DNA from: Bacteroidaceae bacterium
GTDB taxonomy: Bacteria; Bacteroidota; Bacteroidia; Bacteroidales; Bacteroidaceae
DNA: 60,636 bases
Reading direction: 5' to 3'
Assembly (NCBI GenBank): GCA_024401225.1
Contig: JAKSLM010000012.1
Location: forward strand, 1 to 60,636
Shown here piece after piece: positions 49,601 to 59,291 of this stretch. The notes beneath the pieces are model-generated. The model saw only the letters and a program-made list of their open reading frames with translations. It was not told where the DNA came from and searched no databases. How positions within the stretch are numbered: the first letter of the stretch is position 1; every line of letters begins with the position of its first letter. Both the position numbers and the translations under genes were made by a program.

Positions 49601-52341
49601 AGTCAAATCTACACATCACTAAACTTATCACACTCATACTCGCCCTTTCGACGGGTATGACTGTTTTTTCACAAACCCCATTCGAATCGGTCAATCCATT
49701 CATCGGGACCGGAGCCCACGGCCACACCTTCCCAGGAGCCACAACACCTCACGGAGCCGTACAGCTCTCACCCGACACCCGCATCGGTGGCAACGATGCC
49801 TGCTCCGGTTATCACTACGACGACGAGTACATACTCGGATTCTCACACACCCATCTGAGCGGTACTGGTATCACAGACCTTGGCGACATACTCGTACGTC
49901 CATTCGAAGGCAAGCAACACTTCTCTCACACCAACGAGACTGCACAGCCAGGCTACTATAGCGTGACTCTCGACAACGGTACAAAGTGCGAACTTACAGC
50001 CACTACCTACTGCGGTATGCACCGCTACACCAAGCCCCTCAACAGCGGTCGAGGCATGAAACTCCACATCGACCTCTCCCACCTCCTATCCTCGAGCGAG
50101 TACGTGACTGAGGCAAAGGTGAGCGAGACCGCACCAAACGAGATCATCGGCTACCGCAAGACCATTGGCACATCCAACATGCAGGACATCTACTTCGTGG
50201 TGCGTTTCGACAAACTGATAAGCTCTGCCTACCTCAATCGCTACATCTCGGAGGCCGATGGCATGAAGACTGAATCGGCTGTGTTTGATATCGACTTCAA
50301 CGACGACAATCAGGTGATAATGAAGGTCGGCATCTCGTGCAACTCCATCGAGGCAGCAAAGCAGAACCTCGAGCATGACATTCAGGGATTCAACTTCGAC
50401 AAGGTAAAAGCCGATGCACGACGTATATGGGAGAACGAACTCAGCCGTATCACCGTAACAGGTGGTACCAGCGAGCAGCGTACCATCTTCTATACAGCCC
50501 TCTACCACACCCTCATCACTCCTAACATAATAAGCGATTCAGGCGAGCCACACAAGCGCTACTCCACCATCAGCACCTGGGATTCATTCCGTGCATGGAG
50601 TCCGCTCATGACTCTTATCGATCCCGATCTGGTCAACGATATCATCAACTCAATGCTTGCTCACTACGATGCTACAGGCACCCTGCCAGCATGGAACATT
50701 CAGGGCGTAGAGACAAGCAGCACCATAGGCTACCATGCTGCATCCATCATCTGGGATGCCTACCAGAAGGGTATTCAGGGATTCGACGCCGAGAAAGCAC
50801 TCAAGGCCATGATTGCCTCGTCGGAGAATAGCGGTAACGGAAGCCTTCACTACGCACAGAACGGATTCATTCCAAACAACCTTTGTTCACAGTCTGTATC
50901 AACTCAGCTCGAACTTGCCTACGACGATTGGTGCACAGCACTCATGGCAAATGCTCTCGGACACACAGGACTCTACGAGAAGTACATGGCACGCGCCGTG
51001 AGCTACATCAACCTGTTCGACGGTTCCACCCGATTCTTCCGAGGCAAGCGTGCCGATGGCAACATGAGCTTGGGCTTTGACCCTTACGAAGTGTCGCAGG
51101 ACTACACTCAAGCTACAGCATGGCAGTACAGATTCTTCGTGCCACACGACATCGACGGCATGATCCAGCTCTACGGTGGTACAGAGCCTTTTGCATCTGC
51201 ACTCGACTCGCTCTTCACCACCACCTCTGCCACAAAGGGTACGGACCACAACATCACCGGACTCATCGGTCAGTATGCCCACGGCAATGAGCCATCCCAC
51301 CACATGGCGTTCCTCTACGACTATGTAGGCAAGCCTGAGAAGACCAACCTCTATGTACAGCGCATCATGAACGAGATGTACAACGACACTCCCGATGGAC
51401 TCTGCGGTAATGAGGACTGCGGACAACTCTCGGCATGGTACATCTTTGCAGCAATGGGCTACTACCCTGTCTGCCCAGGAAGCGGCACCTATGCCACATG
51501 TAGTCCGACATTTGAATCGGTAGCCATCAATGGCACAGATATCAAGCTTCTCAACGCCAAGCCTTACACCTATCAGGGTGCCTCGCGTCTCATTTGTTCC
51601 ATACCATCGCCCGACAACGACCTCTATCTCTTTGAATCCAAGTCACGTGTGCAATTGCTCAGCGCCACTCCAGGAGCAAAGATCCACTACACCACCGATG
51701 GTTCTACTCCAACAGAGAGTTCACCTTTATATAAAAAGAGCATGAAGATCAAGTCCACTTCCACTCTCAAAGCACGTGCCTTCAAGCCAGGCTACGAGCC
51801 ATCGGCAGTAATGTCGGTCAAGGCGATAAAGGCTCTGTACCTACCAGAGACCAAGTATAACATGAAGAAAGTGGAAGAAGGAGTCAACTACACTTACATC
51901 GATGGTCAATTCAGCAACTGCGACGAAGTGATCCAAGCATCCAGCATGCCTGAGGGCACGAGTGGACGCACCATCGAGAAAGGAAAGATTCCAGTACTCG
52001 ACCTCGGTTACCTATCCACTCCATCACATGGCTACGGCATGGTACTTGAAGGCTACATCTTCATTCCTATCACAGGTGTGTACACCATGCGCCTCACAAG
52101 CGAAGCTGGTTCGCGCCTCTACATCGACGACGAGATGGTAGTAGACAATGAGACCAAGAGTTTGTTTGCATCCACAGGCCGTACGGCTCTCACACGCGGT
52201 CTGCATCCATACCGCATCGTACTGCACGATCACTACCACAGCGACACATTCCGTCTTGAGTGGCTTCAGCCACGCACAACAGAATTCCGCAAGGTGAACA
52301 ACCGCGCCATTCTCATAAAGAAGGAAAGAGTGAAGAAATGA
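49597..52341 (+). CDS. GH92 alpha-mannosidase with C-terminal chitobiase-like and PA14 domains
   Basis: A 914-residue exported exo-alpha-mannosidase of the type that trims N-glycan mannose with calcium. Signal peptide to VFSQ (about 26). GH92 runs from VNPFIGTGAHGHTFPGATTP to about residue 670, with GFSHTHLSGTG, WNIQGVETSSTIGYH, HGNEPSHHMAFLYDY and NEDCGQLSAWY, all family signatures. Then a chitobiase C-terminal-like domain (about 680-750, IHYTTDGSTPT) and a PA14-type lectin domain (about 765-905, SEAGSRLYIDDEMVVDN). It likely acts at the cell surface or in the periplasm. Coupled to the unknown secreted protein upstream. Confidence 0.93.
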   Translation: MKSNLHITKLITLILALSTGMTVFSQTPFESVNPFIGTGAHGHTFPGATTPHGAVQLSPDTRIGGNDACSGYHYDDEYILGFSHTHLSGTGITDLGDILVRPFEGKQHFSHTNETAQPGYYSVTLDNGTKCELTATTYCGMHRYTKPLNSGRGMKLHIDLSHLLSSSEYVTEAKVSETAPNEIIGYRKTIGTSNMQDIYFVVRFDKLISSAYLNRYISEADGMKTESAVFDIDFNDDNQVIMKVGISCNSIEAAKQNLEHDIQGFNFDKVKADARRIWENELSRITVTGGTSEQRTIFYTALYHTLITPNIISDSGEPHKRYSTISTWDSFRAWSPLMTLIDPDLVNDIINSMLAHYDATGTLPAWNIQGVETSSTIGYHAASIIWDAYQKGIQGFDAEKALKAMIASSENSGNGSLHYAQNGFIPNNLCSQSVSTQLELAYDDWCTALMANALGHTGLYEKYMARAVSYINLFDGSTRFFRGKRADGNMSLGFDPYEVSQDYTQATAWQYRFFVPHDIDGMIQLYGGTEPFASALDSLFTTTSATKGTDHNITGLIGQYAHGNEPSHHMAFLYDYVGKPEKTNLYVQRIMNEMYNDTPDGLCGNEDCGQLSAWYIFAAMGYYPVCPGSGTYATCSPTFESVAINGTDIKLLNAKPYTYQGASRLICSIPSPDNDLYLFESKSRVQLLSATPGAKIHYTTDGSTPTESSPLYKKSMKIKSTSTLKARAFKPGYEPSAVMSVKAIKALYLPETKYNMKKVEEGVNYTYIDGQFSNCDEVIQASSMPEGTSGRTIEKGKIPVLDLGYLSTPSHGYGMVLEGYIFIPITGVYTMRLTSEAGSRLYIDDEMVVDNETKSLFASTGRTALTRGLHPYRIVLHDHYHSDTFRLEWLQPRTTEFRKVNNRAILIKKERVKK

Positions 52342-52362
52342 AAATATAAGATGACTAACATA

Positions 52363-52396
52363 AAAACCCAAGCGAGACAATCCTCACTTGGGTTTT
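52363..52396. terminator. Bidirectional intrinsic terminator
   Basis: AAAACCCAAG (52363-52372) pairs with CTTGGGTTTT (52387-52396), extended by GAG/CTC inside. It lies between the convergent GH92 and sensor-kinase genes, with A- and T-tracts on both sides. Confidence 0.85.
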
Positions 52397-52440
52397 ATTA
52401 TATCATTGATGTGCGCTTGCTGCAAGCAAATAAAATTGCA

Positions 52441-54387
52441 CTAAGCTGGAACATGAAGCACGAAGCGCGCACCTCTTGTATATGTCGTATCCAAGAACAC
52501 TTCGCCATCGAGCGACTCCATGATGACACGGCATAGCGAGAGGCCAAGGCCTGTGCCTGGAATATATTCATCGACCTTATAGAAGCGGTCGAAGATGCGC
52601 TCTGAGAGTTCGGCAGGTATGCCCTTGCCTGTATCCTCCACATAGAAGGTGATGCAGTCTGGGCGCTCTGTATCGTTGGCACCAAGGGTAACGGAGCCGC
52701 TGTCCGTGAATTTGAGAGCATTGCCAACCACCTGAGTCAGGGCGCTGATGAGTTTCTCTGCATCGGTGGATATAGGGAGGCTATTGCTGAGGACTGGATT
52801 GAGCGTTACGCTGTCTGGTATCTCAGCCGAGGCTCTGGCGGCTACCTCTTCGATGATGCATCGGCTATCGGTATCAATCCTGTTGATCTTGACCGAATGG
52901 CTATCGTAGTTGGAGAGAGTTATGATATCATCCACCATGCGTGTGAGCTTGTGCGTACTGTCAGTAATGGCCATTCGCATCTCCATCTCCGACTCTGCAT
53001 CCAGATCCATAGAAGGGTCGGTGAGCAGCTGTGCAAATCCGTAGATGACATTGAGCGGTGTACGAATCTCGTGACTCATGTTCTGGATGAAGTACAGACG
53101 CATAGCGTTGGCATTCTCCGCTTCTTCAAGAGCCTTGACTGTAGCTGCCTGAGCTATGGTCAGTTCTTTGTTTTTCTGCTCGGTTACATCACGTGCCATC
53201 TTCAGCTGCTTGTTTTGCAGGCGGCGGTTACGGTTCCACAGTATCAGACCGATAATGATGATGACCAGAAATACACCTATTATAATAGAAGTCATAAGGA
53301 GATGGCGACGGCTGGCTTGTTCTGCCTGATATTCAGCATTTGCCTTTCCCAGGCGCACATCAAGCTCGGCAAGCTCGCTATCGAGCAGTTCGGACTCTAT
53401 GGAATCGGTAACGAGCGATAGTCGATTTTGGTATTGAAACGCATCGCCCAGCTTGCCCTCGTACTGTGCAAGAAGTATGAGAAGGCTTAGCTGGCGACCT
53501 TCGCTACCATGCTCCATTGCTTTTGTACGTGCAGCATCAAACCTGCCTTGAGCAGCAAGCTTCATGGCATCAAGCGTGATCTGCATATCGCTAGGAAGAC
53601 TCTTGTAATATTCCTCATCGTTAAGCATGGATTCCACCAATGCCGCACGGAAGGCATTCATATCCTTTGCACGAAACAGTTCATCGAGATAGGTCCACTC
53701 GCCATAGAGACGATAGATGTCAAAATTTGCCCATTGCTTTGCCAGGTTAGCGTATTCCAATGCCTTGTCATACTGCATACTACCTCCGTAGCACTCGGCT
53801 ATTTCGCGATAGAGGGTAAAATGCGGTATGCTGTCATCATGTTCAACATATTTCAAGGCTGTATTGAAATATCGTTTAGCTGCGTTGAAACTGCTTCGAT
53901 ACTTGAATATCTGTCCCAGCAGGAGGTTACTTTCGTAGAGTCCAAGGTTACTGTGCTCCATCTCTGCCATCTTCAGCATGTCGTTGGCCATGAACATACC
54001 TCTCGAATACTCGCCCAAGCGCATCTCGTACTGAATCTTTGTGCTTGTGGCATCGAAGTATTCCTCAAAGTAATTCATCTCCTTTGCAATGGCAATATAC
54101 TCATCGATGGTGGAATAGAAAATGCTATCATTGCCTACGTTTGCCACCGCATAGTACTTGATCTGCAAGGCATAGAGCTTGCCGCTAACCGAACCACGGT
54201 CAACGCTCTCCCGATAGAGCGAATCGGCAATAGCGATGTTCGCAGTATCGAAAGTATGATTGTGAACCAGGTCCATGCGTAGTTCATAGGCCCGGTCCTC
54301 AAAATCTTTCAATTCGTTGTCCTTGTCGGCACGTACCGACAAGGACAACATATAAAATAATATGAATGTACAGATTATTCTTCCCAT
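52441..54387 (-). CDS. TPR-containing membrane sensor histidine kinase
   Basis: A 648-residue protein with signal peptide (to VRA, about 20), periplasmic TPR-like region (about 30-350), a membrane helix (about 365-388, LLMTSIIIGVFLVIIIIGLI) and cytoplasmic HisKA/HATPase_c. The H-box MSHEIRTPLN gives His439; the N-box is VGNALKF, G1 DTGKGIP and G2 GTGLGL. No receiver domain and no response regulator nearby. Same layout and length as the kinase at 2008-3966. Its start overlaps the end of the glucokinase gene by 13 bases, so it is co-transcribed with it. Confidence 0.9.
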   Translation of the reverse strand: MGRIICTFILFYMLSLSVRADKDNELKDFEDRAYELRMDLVHNHTFDTANIAIADSLYRESVDRGSVSGKLYALQIKYYAVANVGNDSIFYSTIDEYIAIAKEMNYFEEYFDATSTKIQYEMRLGEYSRGMFMANDMLKMAEMEHSNLGLYESNLLLGQIFKYRSSFNAAKRYFNTALKYVEHDDSIPHFTLYREIAECYGGSMQYDKALEYANLAKQWANFDIYRLYGEWTYLDELFRAKDMNAFRAALVESMLNDEEYYKSLPSDMQITLDAMKLAAQGRFDAARTKAMEHGSEGRQLSLLILLAQYEGKLGDAFQYQNRLSLVTDSIESELLDSELAELDVRLGKANAEYQAEQASRRHLLMTSIIIGVFLVIIIIGLILWNRNRRLQNKQLKMARDVTEQKNKELTIAQAATVKALEEAENANAMRLYFIQNMSHEIRTPLNVIYGFAQLLTDPSMDLDAESEMEMRMAITDSTHKLTRMVDDIITLSNYDSHSVKINRIDTDSRCIIEEVAARASAEIPDSVTLNPVLSNSLPISTDAEKLISALTQVVGNALKFTDSGSVTLGANDTERPDCITFYVEDTGKGIPAELSERIFDRFYKVDEYIPGTGLGLSLCRVIMESLDGEVFLDTTYTRGARFVLHVPA

Positions 54388-55346
54388 CCCAATGCACTTG
54401 CACCAAGTACGGCAGCATTCTTGTCCATGAGAGGTGAAACAAGGAACTTAGCCTTACCCTTGAAGATCTTCAACACAGCATCGTTGTACGACTCCTCGAT
54501 AGGCTTCATGATGAGATCGCCTGCCTTGCAAAGACCTCCGAAGAAGATGAATGCCTCAGGTGAAGAGAACGCAGCGAAGTCAGCACAAGCATCACCAAGC
54601 ATCTTGCCTGTGAACTTGAAGATCTCATTAGCCACCTCATCACCCTTGCCAGCAGCTATCGATACGTCGAGCGACTCAATCTCCTCTGCAGGCTTGTCGC
54701 GAAGAAGCGATGGACGGTCAGTATTGGCAAGAATCTCACGTGCAGTACGTGCCACACCTGTAGCAGAACAGTAAGCCTCAAGACATCCCTTACGACCACA
54801 ACCGCAAGGACGTGCATTCTCCGAGCGATCCATGATGACATGTCCAAGCTCGCCAGCAAATCCATCATGGCCATAGAGCAGTTTGCCGCCAGTTACAACA
54901 CCTGCACCAACACCTGTGCCAAGAGTGATGACGATGAAGTCCTTCATTCCCTTTGCTGCACCGTACATCATCTCACCCATAGCAGCCGCATTGGCATCGT
55001 TAGTGAGCTTGACAGGAACGCCAAGGGCTGTGCTGAACATCTCAGCGAGAGGAACGATGCCCTCATGTGCCCACTTGAGGTTTGGAGCGAACTCGATAGT
55101 ACCTGTATAGTAGTTTGCGTTAGGAGCGCCGATACCCATTCCCTGAATGTTATCAGTACCACCTACCTGCTCGATCAATGGCTTTACGCATTCAACGCCT
55201 GCACTTACAAATGCTTCTGCTGTGTCATACTTTCCTGTCTTGATTGATGCCTCGCACACGCAGTTGCCTTCAGCGTCTACAATTCCAAACACGGTGTTAG
55301 TTCCACCAAGGTCAACACCGATAACGTATGGTTTCTGTTTGCCCAT
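54375..55346 (-). CDS. ROK family glucokinase
   Basis: A 323-residue cytoplasmic sugar kinase: the ATP-binding start IGVDLGGTNTVFGIVD, catalytic-Asp region LTNDANAAAMGE, GTGVGAGVV, the sugar-binding Glu/His in GELGHVIMD, and the zinc-binding CGCGRKGCLEAY. These make a glucokinase most likely, though other hexoses are possible in ROK kinases. It heads a two-gene unit with the sensor kinase downstream, an unusual pairing. A -7 box lies 135 bases upstream. Confidence 0.9.
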   Translation of the reverse strand: MGKQKPYVIGVDLGGTNTVFGIVDAEGNCVCEASIKTGKYDTAEAFVSAGVECVKPLIEQVGGTDNIQGMGIGAPNANYYTGTIEFAPNLKWAHEGIVPLAEMFSTALGVPVKLTNDANAAAMGEMMYGAAKGMKDFIVITLGTGVGAGVVTGGKLLYGHDGFAGELGHVIMDRSENARPCGCGRKGCLEAYCSATGVARTAREILANTDRPSLLRDKPAEEIESLDVSIAAGKGDEVANEIFKFTGKMLGDACADFAAFSSPEAFIFFGGLCKAGDLIMKPIEESYNDAVLKIFKGKAKFLVSPLMDKNAAVLGASALGWEE

Positions 55347-55480
55347 AAATATTAAGTTGTTTTTAAGTTATTAAATTTATATGTTTGTTAGTTTCCTATT
55401 TTGTAATTATGTGCCTACAATGCTGCCCCAATAGGCATGACGTATGGTCATATTAGCACTAAGAACGCAATTAATTGTTG

Positions 55481-55488
55481 CAAAGTTA
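55481..55488 (-). promoter_or_regulatory. -7 box (TAACTTTG) for glucokinase-sensor kinase
   Basis: The leftward strand reads TAACTTTG, 135 bases before the ATG at 55346. Confidence 0.5.
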
Positions 55489-55520
55489 GTAATTTTCTTT
55501 TTTTTAAGAAATAAAATGCT

Positions 55521-55528
55521 TATTTTTG
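55521..55528 (+). promoter_or_regulatory. -7 box (TATTTTTG) for the esterase operon
   Basis: TATTTTTG lies 31 bases before the ATG at 55559. It overlaps an upstream alternative start and so favours 55559. Confidence 0.55.
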
Positions 55529-55558
55529 CAGAAAATATTAAAAATTAATCACGTTTTT

Positions 55559-56413
55559 ATGAAGAATTTATTCGTTTTATTGATTTGTATGCTATTCTTT
55601 GTAGGACCAACAAGCGCTCAGGCGCCCATCGAAATCAACCTATGGCCTGAGGGGCTGCCAAACAGCAATGGCATAGACAAGACGAAGCCTTTCGACGACG
55701 CGACACAGAATTTCCGACCAAGCATCAAGGTATTCCTTCCCGAAGCTTCAAAAGCTACTGGGCGTGCTGTGGTATGCTGCCCTGGCGGCGGATACAGCCA
55801 CCTTGCAACCGACCATGAAGGATATGCATGGGCACCATTCTTCAACGAGCGTGGCATCGCTCTCATCGTGCTGAAGTATCGCATGCCTCACGCCGTGACC
55901 GAAGTGCCAATCTCCGATGCACGCGAAGCACTCCGCATAGTACGTGCCAATGCTCAGAAATGGAACATCGATCCTAAGAAGGTTGGCATCATGGGCTCAA
56001 GCGCAGGTGGACACCTCGCTACCACTATCTCAACCCACAGCGATGCGGAGACAGCACCTAACTTCCAGATTCTCTTCTACCCTGTAGTGACCTTCGACTA
56101 CAAATACACCCACAAGGGTTCGCGTCACAATCTCATCGGCGAGAACGCATCGGCCGACATGGTGGACCTCTACAGTAATGAGAAGCAGGTGAACGCCACC
56201 ACTCCACCAGCCATCCTCCTGCTATCGGACGATGACAAGACGGTCCCTTCGATGAACAGCGTAAACTACTATGCCGCACTCAAAGCGAACGGCATCAAGG
56301 CATCAATGCACATCTACCCTTCGGGCGGACACGGATGGGGCATTCGCGACAACTTCAAGTATCACAACGAGATGCTGAACGACCTGAGCGCATGGCTCGA
56401 AACAATAAAATAA
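55559..56413 (+). CDS. Exported alpha/beta-hydrolase (esterase, BD-FAE/acetyl-xylan esterase-like)
   Basis: A 284-residue secreted esterase with signal peptide MKNLFVLLICMLFFVGPTSA. The fold is clear: CCPGGGYSHLA oxyanion region, the nucleophile elbow GSSAGG, acid Asp in LLSDDDKTVP and His in SGGHGWG. IEINLWPEGLPNSNG at the start is typical of carbohydrate-esterase-like proteins in Bacteroidetes. Likely removes acetyl or feruloyl groups from plant glycans; the exact ester is inferred. First gene of a likely operon with ansA 26 bases downstream. Confidence 0.85.
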   Translation: MKNLFVLLICMLFFVGPTSAQAPIEINLWPEGLPNSNGIDKTKPFDDATQNFRPSIKVFLPEASKATGRAVVCCPGGGYSHLATDHEGYAWAPFFNERGIALIVLKYRMPHAVTEVPISDAREALRIVRANAQKWNIDPKKVGIMGSSAGGHLATTISTHSDAETAPNFQILFYPVVTFDYKYTHKGSRHNLIGENASADMVDLYSNEKQVNATTPPAILLLSDDDKTVPSMNSVNYYAALKANGIKASMHIYPSGGHGWGIRDNFKYHNEMLNDLSAWLETIK

Positions 56414-56438
56414 GTTCGGACAAACCAACAGACAGTTT

Positions 56439-57482
56439 ATGATTTTTCAAAAAACAAGAAAGCGGATACTTTTGATTTATACGGGTGGCACAATCGGTAT
56501 GATTCGAAACCCTGAAACGGGATCGCTTGAGACATTCAATTTCGACCATCTCACGAAGCATGTTCCTGAAATCAATGAATTCGGTTTTGAAATCAACAAC
56601 TACCAGTTCAACCCTCCTATCGATTCGTCCGACATGTCTCCTGAGTTATGGGCGAAGATTGTCAACATCATCGATGCGAATTATGATGACTACGACGGTT
56701 TCGTAATCCTGCACGGAACAGACACCATGGCATATACAGCATCTGCCCTAAGCTTCATGCTCGAAAACCTTGGAAAGCCAGTCATCCTCACTGGAAGCCA
56801 GTTGCCAATTGGTGTGCTACGAACCGATGGAAAGGAAAATCTGCTGACAGCAATAGAACTTGCTGCAGCGCAGGACGAAGACTGCCATCCCACGATACAG
56901 GAAGTATGCGTATTCTTCGGTCAGCACCTCTACAGAGGCAACAGATGCACAAAGAGCAGCTCCGAGCATTTCAATGCCTTCAGTTCGTACAACTACCCTG
57001 CTCTCGCCAAGACAGGCATCAACATCAACTACAATACGCCCGCCATACACAAGATGTCGGCAAGCAAGCCATTCACACCTCACACCGAGTCTGACACATC
57101 AGTAGTTGCACTGACCCTGTTTCCGGGCATCTCAAAGGAACTCATTGAGGGGGTGCTCAATATGCCGAACATCAAAGGCATTATATTGCGCACATTTGGT
57201 TCCGGAAATGCTCCAACCCGAGAATGGTTGGTAGAAGCCATCAGGAAGGCTACAGAAAATGGCAAGGTGATCATCAACATCACCCAATGCCAGAGCGGAG
57301 GAGTAACAATGGGACTGTACGAAACAAGCCGGCAGCTACTGAATGCAGGAGTGGTATCGGGCCACGACATGACCATCGAAGCTGCAATAACAAAACTGAT
57401 GATACTGTTCGGACGAGGATTCCGCGCTAGTGAGGTTCGACACTTGATGAGCACCAGCATAGCAGGCGAACTGACAGAATAA
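56439..57482 (+). CDS. ansA: Type I L-asparaginase
   Basis: A 347-residue cytoplasmic asparaginase with both Thr motifs: YTGGTIG (the first catalytic Thr) and ILHGTDTM (second Thr/Asp), plus TGSQLPIG and RTDGKENLLTA. No signal peptide, so the type I (housekeeping) enzyme, which hydrolyses Asn to Asp and ammonia. It lies between the esterase and a LysE-type exporter, with gaps of 26 bases each side. Confidence 0.92.
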   Translation: MIFQKTRKRILLIYTGGTIGMIRNPETGSLETFNFDHLTKHVPEINEFGFEINNYQFNPPIDSSDMSPELWAKIVNIIDANYDDYDGFVILHGTDTMAYTASALSFMLENLGKPVILTGSQLPIGVLRTDGKENLLTAIELAAAQDEDCHPTIQEVCVFFGQHLYRGNRCTKSSSEHFNAFSSYNYPALAKTGININYNTPAIHKMSASKPFTPHTESDTSVVALTLFPGISKELIEGVLNMPNIKGIILRTFGSGNAPTREWLVEAIRKATENGKVIINITQCQSGGVTMGLYETSRQLLNAGVVSGHDMTIEAAITKLMILFGRGFRASEVRHLMSTSIAGELTE

Positions 57483-57508
57483 AACCGCTATATATAGAAA
57501 AAATATAA

Positions 57509-58243
57509 ATGATACAACTACTACAAATAGAGTTCTTTGGGCTTGACTTTACAAGCACATTCCCTGAGTGGATGCGTGAAGTGGATGTGATAGATGAATT
57601 TCTGAAAGGAATCATCATCGGAATCATAGTTTCTGCTCCAATGGGTCCAGTCGGCATTCTAACCGTGCAGCGAACCTTAAACAAAGGACGCTGGGAAGGC
57701 TTTGCTACAGGCATCGGAGCAAGTGCAAGCGACTTTTTGTACGCAATAATCACAGGATATGGTATGTCGTTCGTGGTAGACATCATCGAGAATCCTGCCA
57801 TAGCACTCATCATCAAGATTGTAGGATCCGTCTTGCTGTTTGCATTCGGAGCATACACATTCCGGAGCATACCTAACAACAACGTCAAGGATGACATTCC
57901 TACACCTACCGAAAAGAACGACCTGAAGAGCTATGCAATTAGCGGATTTGCCGTGACCATAAGCAACCCGCTCATTATCTTCATGTTCCTAGCCCTCTTC
58001 GGACAGTTCACCTTTATCCTCGTTGATAACATCATCCCACAGATTGTAGGTTACCTAGCCATTATCGGAGGAGCACTCGCATGGTGGCTTTGTCTCACAT
58101 GGCTGGTGGACAAGGTTAGAGCAAAGTTCAACAATAAGGTCCTTTGGTGGATAAACAGAGTGATAGGCATCATAGTGATGGTAGTCAGCGGAATTATGAT
58201 CGTCTACACCGTGACTGGTCACGCTATCCCATTCAACATCTAA
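57509..58243 (+). CDS. LysE family amino-acid exporter
   Basis: A 244-residue inner-membrane protein with six or so helices. VSAPMGPVGILTVQRTLNKGR is the LysE/RhtB signature, followed by GIGASASDFLYA and ISNPLIIFMFLALFG. The N-terminal 21 residues are polar, so the real start could be the Met at about 57572. Following ansA it may export amino acids, but the solute is not predictable. Confidence 0.85.
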   Translation: MIQLLQIEFFGLDFTSTFPEWMREVDVIDEFLKGIIIGIIVSAPMGPVGILTVQRTLNKGRWEGFATGIGASASDFLYAIITGYGMSFVVDIIENPAIALIIKIVGSVLLFAFGAYTFRSIPNNNVKDDIPTPTEKNDLKSYAISGFAVTISNPLIIFMFLALFGQFTFILVDNIIPQIVGYLAIIGGALAWWLCLTWLVDKVRAKFNNKVLWWINRVIGIIVMVVSGIMIVYTVTGHAIPFNI

Positions 58244-58285
58244 AGCCAAGAGAACCGCGGCATTTTACACCTATTATATATAAAT

Positions 58286-58828
58286 ATGTATATTAGCGAG
58301 CAACTTAAAGAACAAAACATAGCCGAATACCTGCTGTACATGTGGCAGGTGGAGGACACGATAAGGGCGTATGGCCTCAACATCGACGCAATAGCTAAGG
58401 ACTACATCCCCCGCTTTCAGCTGGACGAAGATCGGTCGGCAGCATTGTGCGAATGGTACGAAGGCATGATCCAGATGATGCATGAGGAAGGTGTGGAGAC
58501 TGCCGGACATCTGCAAGTGAACAAGAGCATCATCATCATGCTCATGGATCTGCATCTGCAGGTGTTGAAGTCGCCAAAATACGCCGTCTACTCAGCACTC
58601 TACTATAAAGCGCTGCCTTACATCGTAGAGATACGCAACAAGTCCAACGGACAGGACAAATGCGAGATAGAAAACTGTTTCGATGCCCTATACGGCATAA
58701 TGCTTCTCCGCATGCAAGGCAAGCAGATAAGCACCGAGACCGACACCGCAATATCGCATATTGCAAAAGTAATTAGTATGTTATCAGATTATTATAAGAA
58801 AGACAAGGCGGGCGAGTTGGAGATATAA
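58286..58828 (+). CDS. DUF4924 family protein
   Basis: A 180-residue all-helical cytoplasmic protein. The start MYISEQLKEQNIAEYLLYMW and the segment YEGMIQMMHEEG match the Bacteroidales-specific DUF4924 family as I remember it. No catalytic motif or Cys cluster. Function unknown. It lies 42 bases after the LysE-type gene and is probably the last gene of that operon. Confidence 0.8.
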   Translation: MYISEQLKEQNIAEYLLYMWQVEDTIRAYGLNIDAIAKDYIPRFQLDEDRSAALCEWYEGMIQMMHEEGVETAGHLQVNKSIIIMLMDLHLQVLKSPKYAVYSALYYKALPYIVEIRNKSNGQDKCEIENCFDALYGIMLLRMQGKQISTETDTAISHIAKVISMLSDYYKKDKAGELEI

Positions 58829-58989
58829 TCCGACTCGCTCTTCATTTCTTCACACGTTAATGACAATCATGACAATTGACAATATGACAACGTGGGGATG
58901 ATGGCAGTTCGTACCCCCTTTGTACCCCCTGCAAAAGTTATTTTCGCAGAAAAATCATCAAATTCCTTGGTCGTGTAAAATAAAACATG

Positions 58990-58997
58990 TATATTTG
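58990..58997 (+). promoter_or_regulatory. -7 box (TATATTTG) for the DUF4160/DUF2442 pair
   Basis: TATATTTG, 29 bases before the ATG at 59026. It excludes the upstream start at 58987, which would overlap the promoter. Confidence 0.6.
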
Positions 58998-59025
58998 CAG
59001 CGTAGATAATATATATAATTCAACA

Positions 59026-59283
59026 ATGCCACAAATAAGTGATTTTTACGGAATAATAATCTGGCTGAACTACAACGATCACATGCCACCTCATTTTCAT
59101 GCTTGGTATGGTGAGTACAAGGTTATTGTCAACATAAAGGACGGATTGGTCAAAGGCGAAATGCCAGGACGTGCACTCCGTATGATACTTGAGTGGCTTG
59201 ACCTTCACCGTGAGGAATTGATGGAAAACTGGGAACTTGCTCAGAAGGGTGCTGTACTTCGCAAGATTGAACCTCTCAAATAA
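59026..59283 (+). CDS. DUF4160 protein (TA-like module, first gene)
   Basis: An 85-residue protein from ATG 59026: MPQISDFYGIIIWLNYNDHM. The N-terminal FYGIIIWLNYNDHMPPHFHA is the DUF4160 signature, with clustered His. A helical C-terminus follows. It is paired with the DUF2442 gene 8 bases downstream. DUF4160/DUF2442 pairs are proposed toxin-antitoxin-like modules from gene neighbourhood; no activity is known to me. Confidence 0.85.
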   Translation: MPQISDFYGIIIWLNYNDHMPPHFHAWYGEYKVIVNIKDGLVKGEMPGRALRMILEWLDLHREELMENWELAQKGAVLRKIEPLK

Positions 59284-59291
59284 CAACCGCT

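Noticed and set aside
54421-55374. Several + strand frames opposite the glucokinase
   Set aside because: All are antisense to strong ROK motifs and lack any domain.
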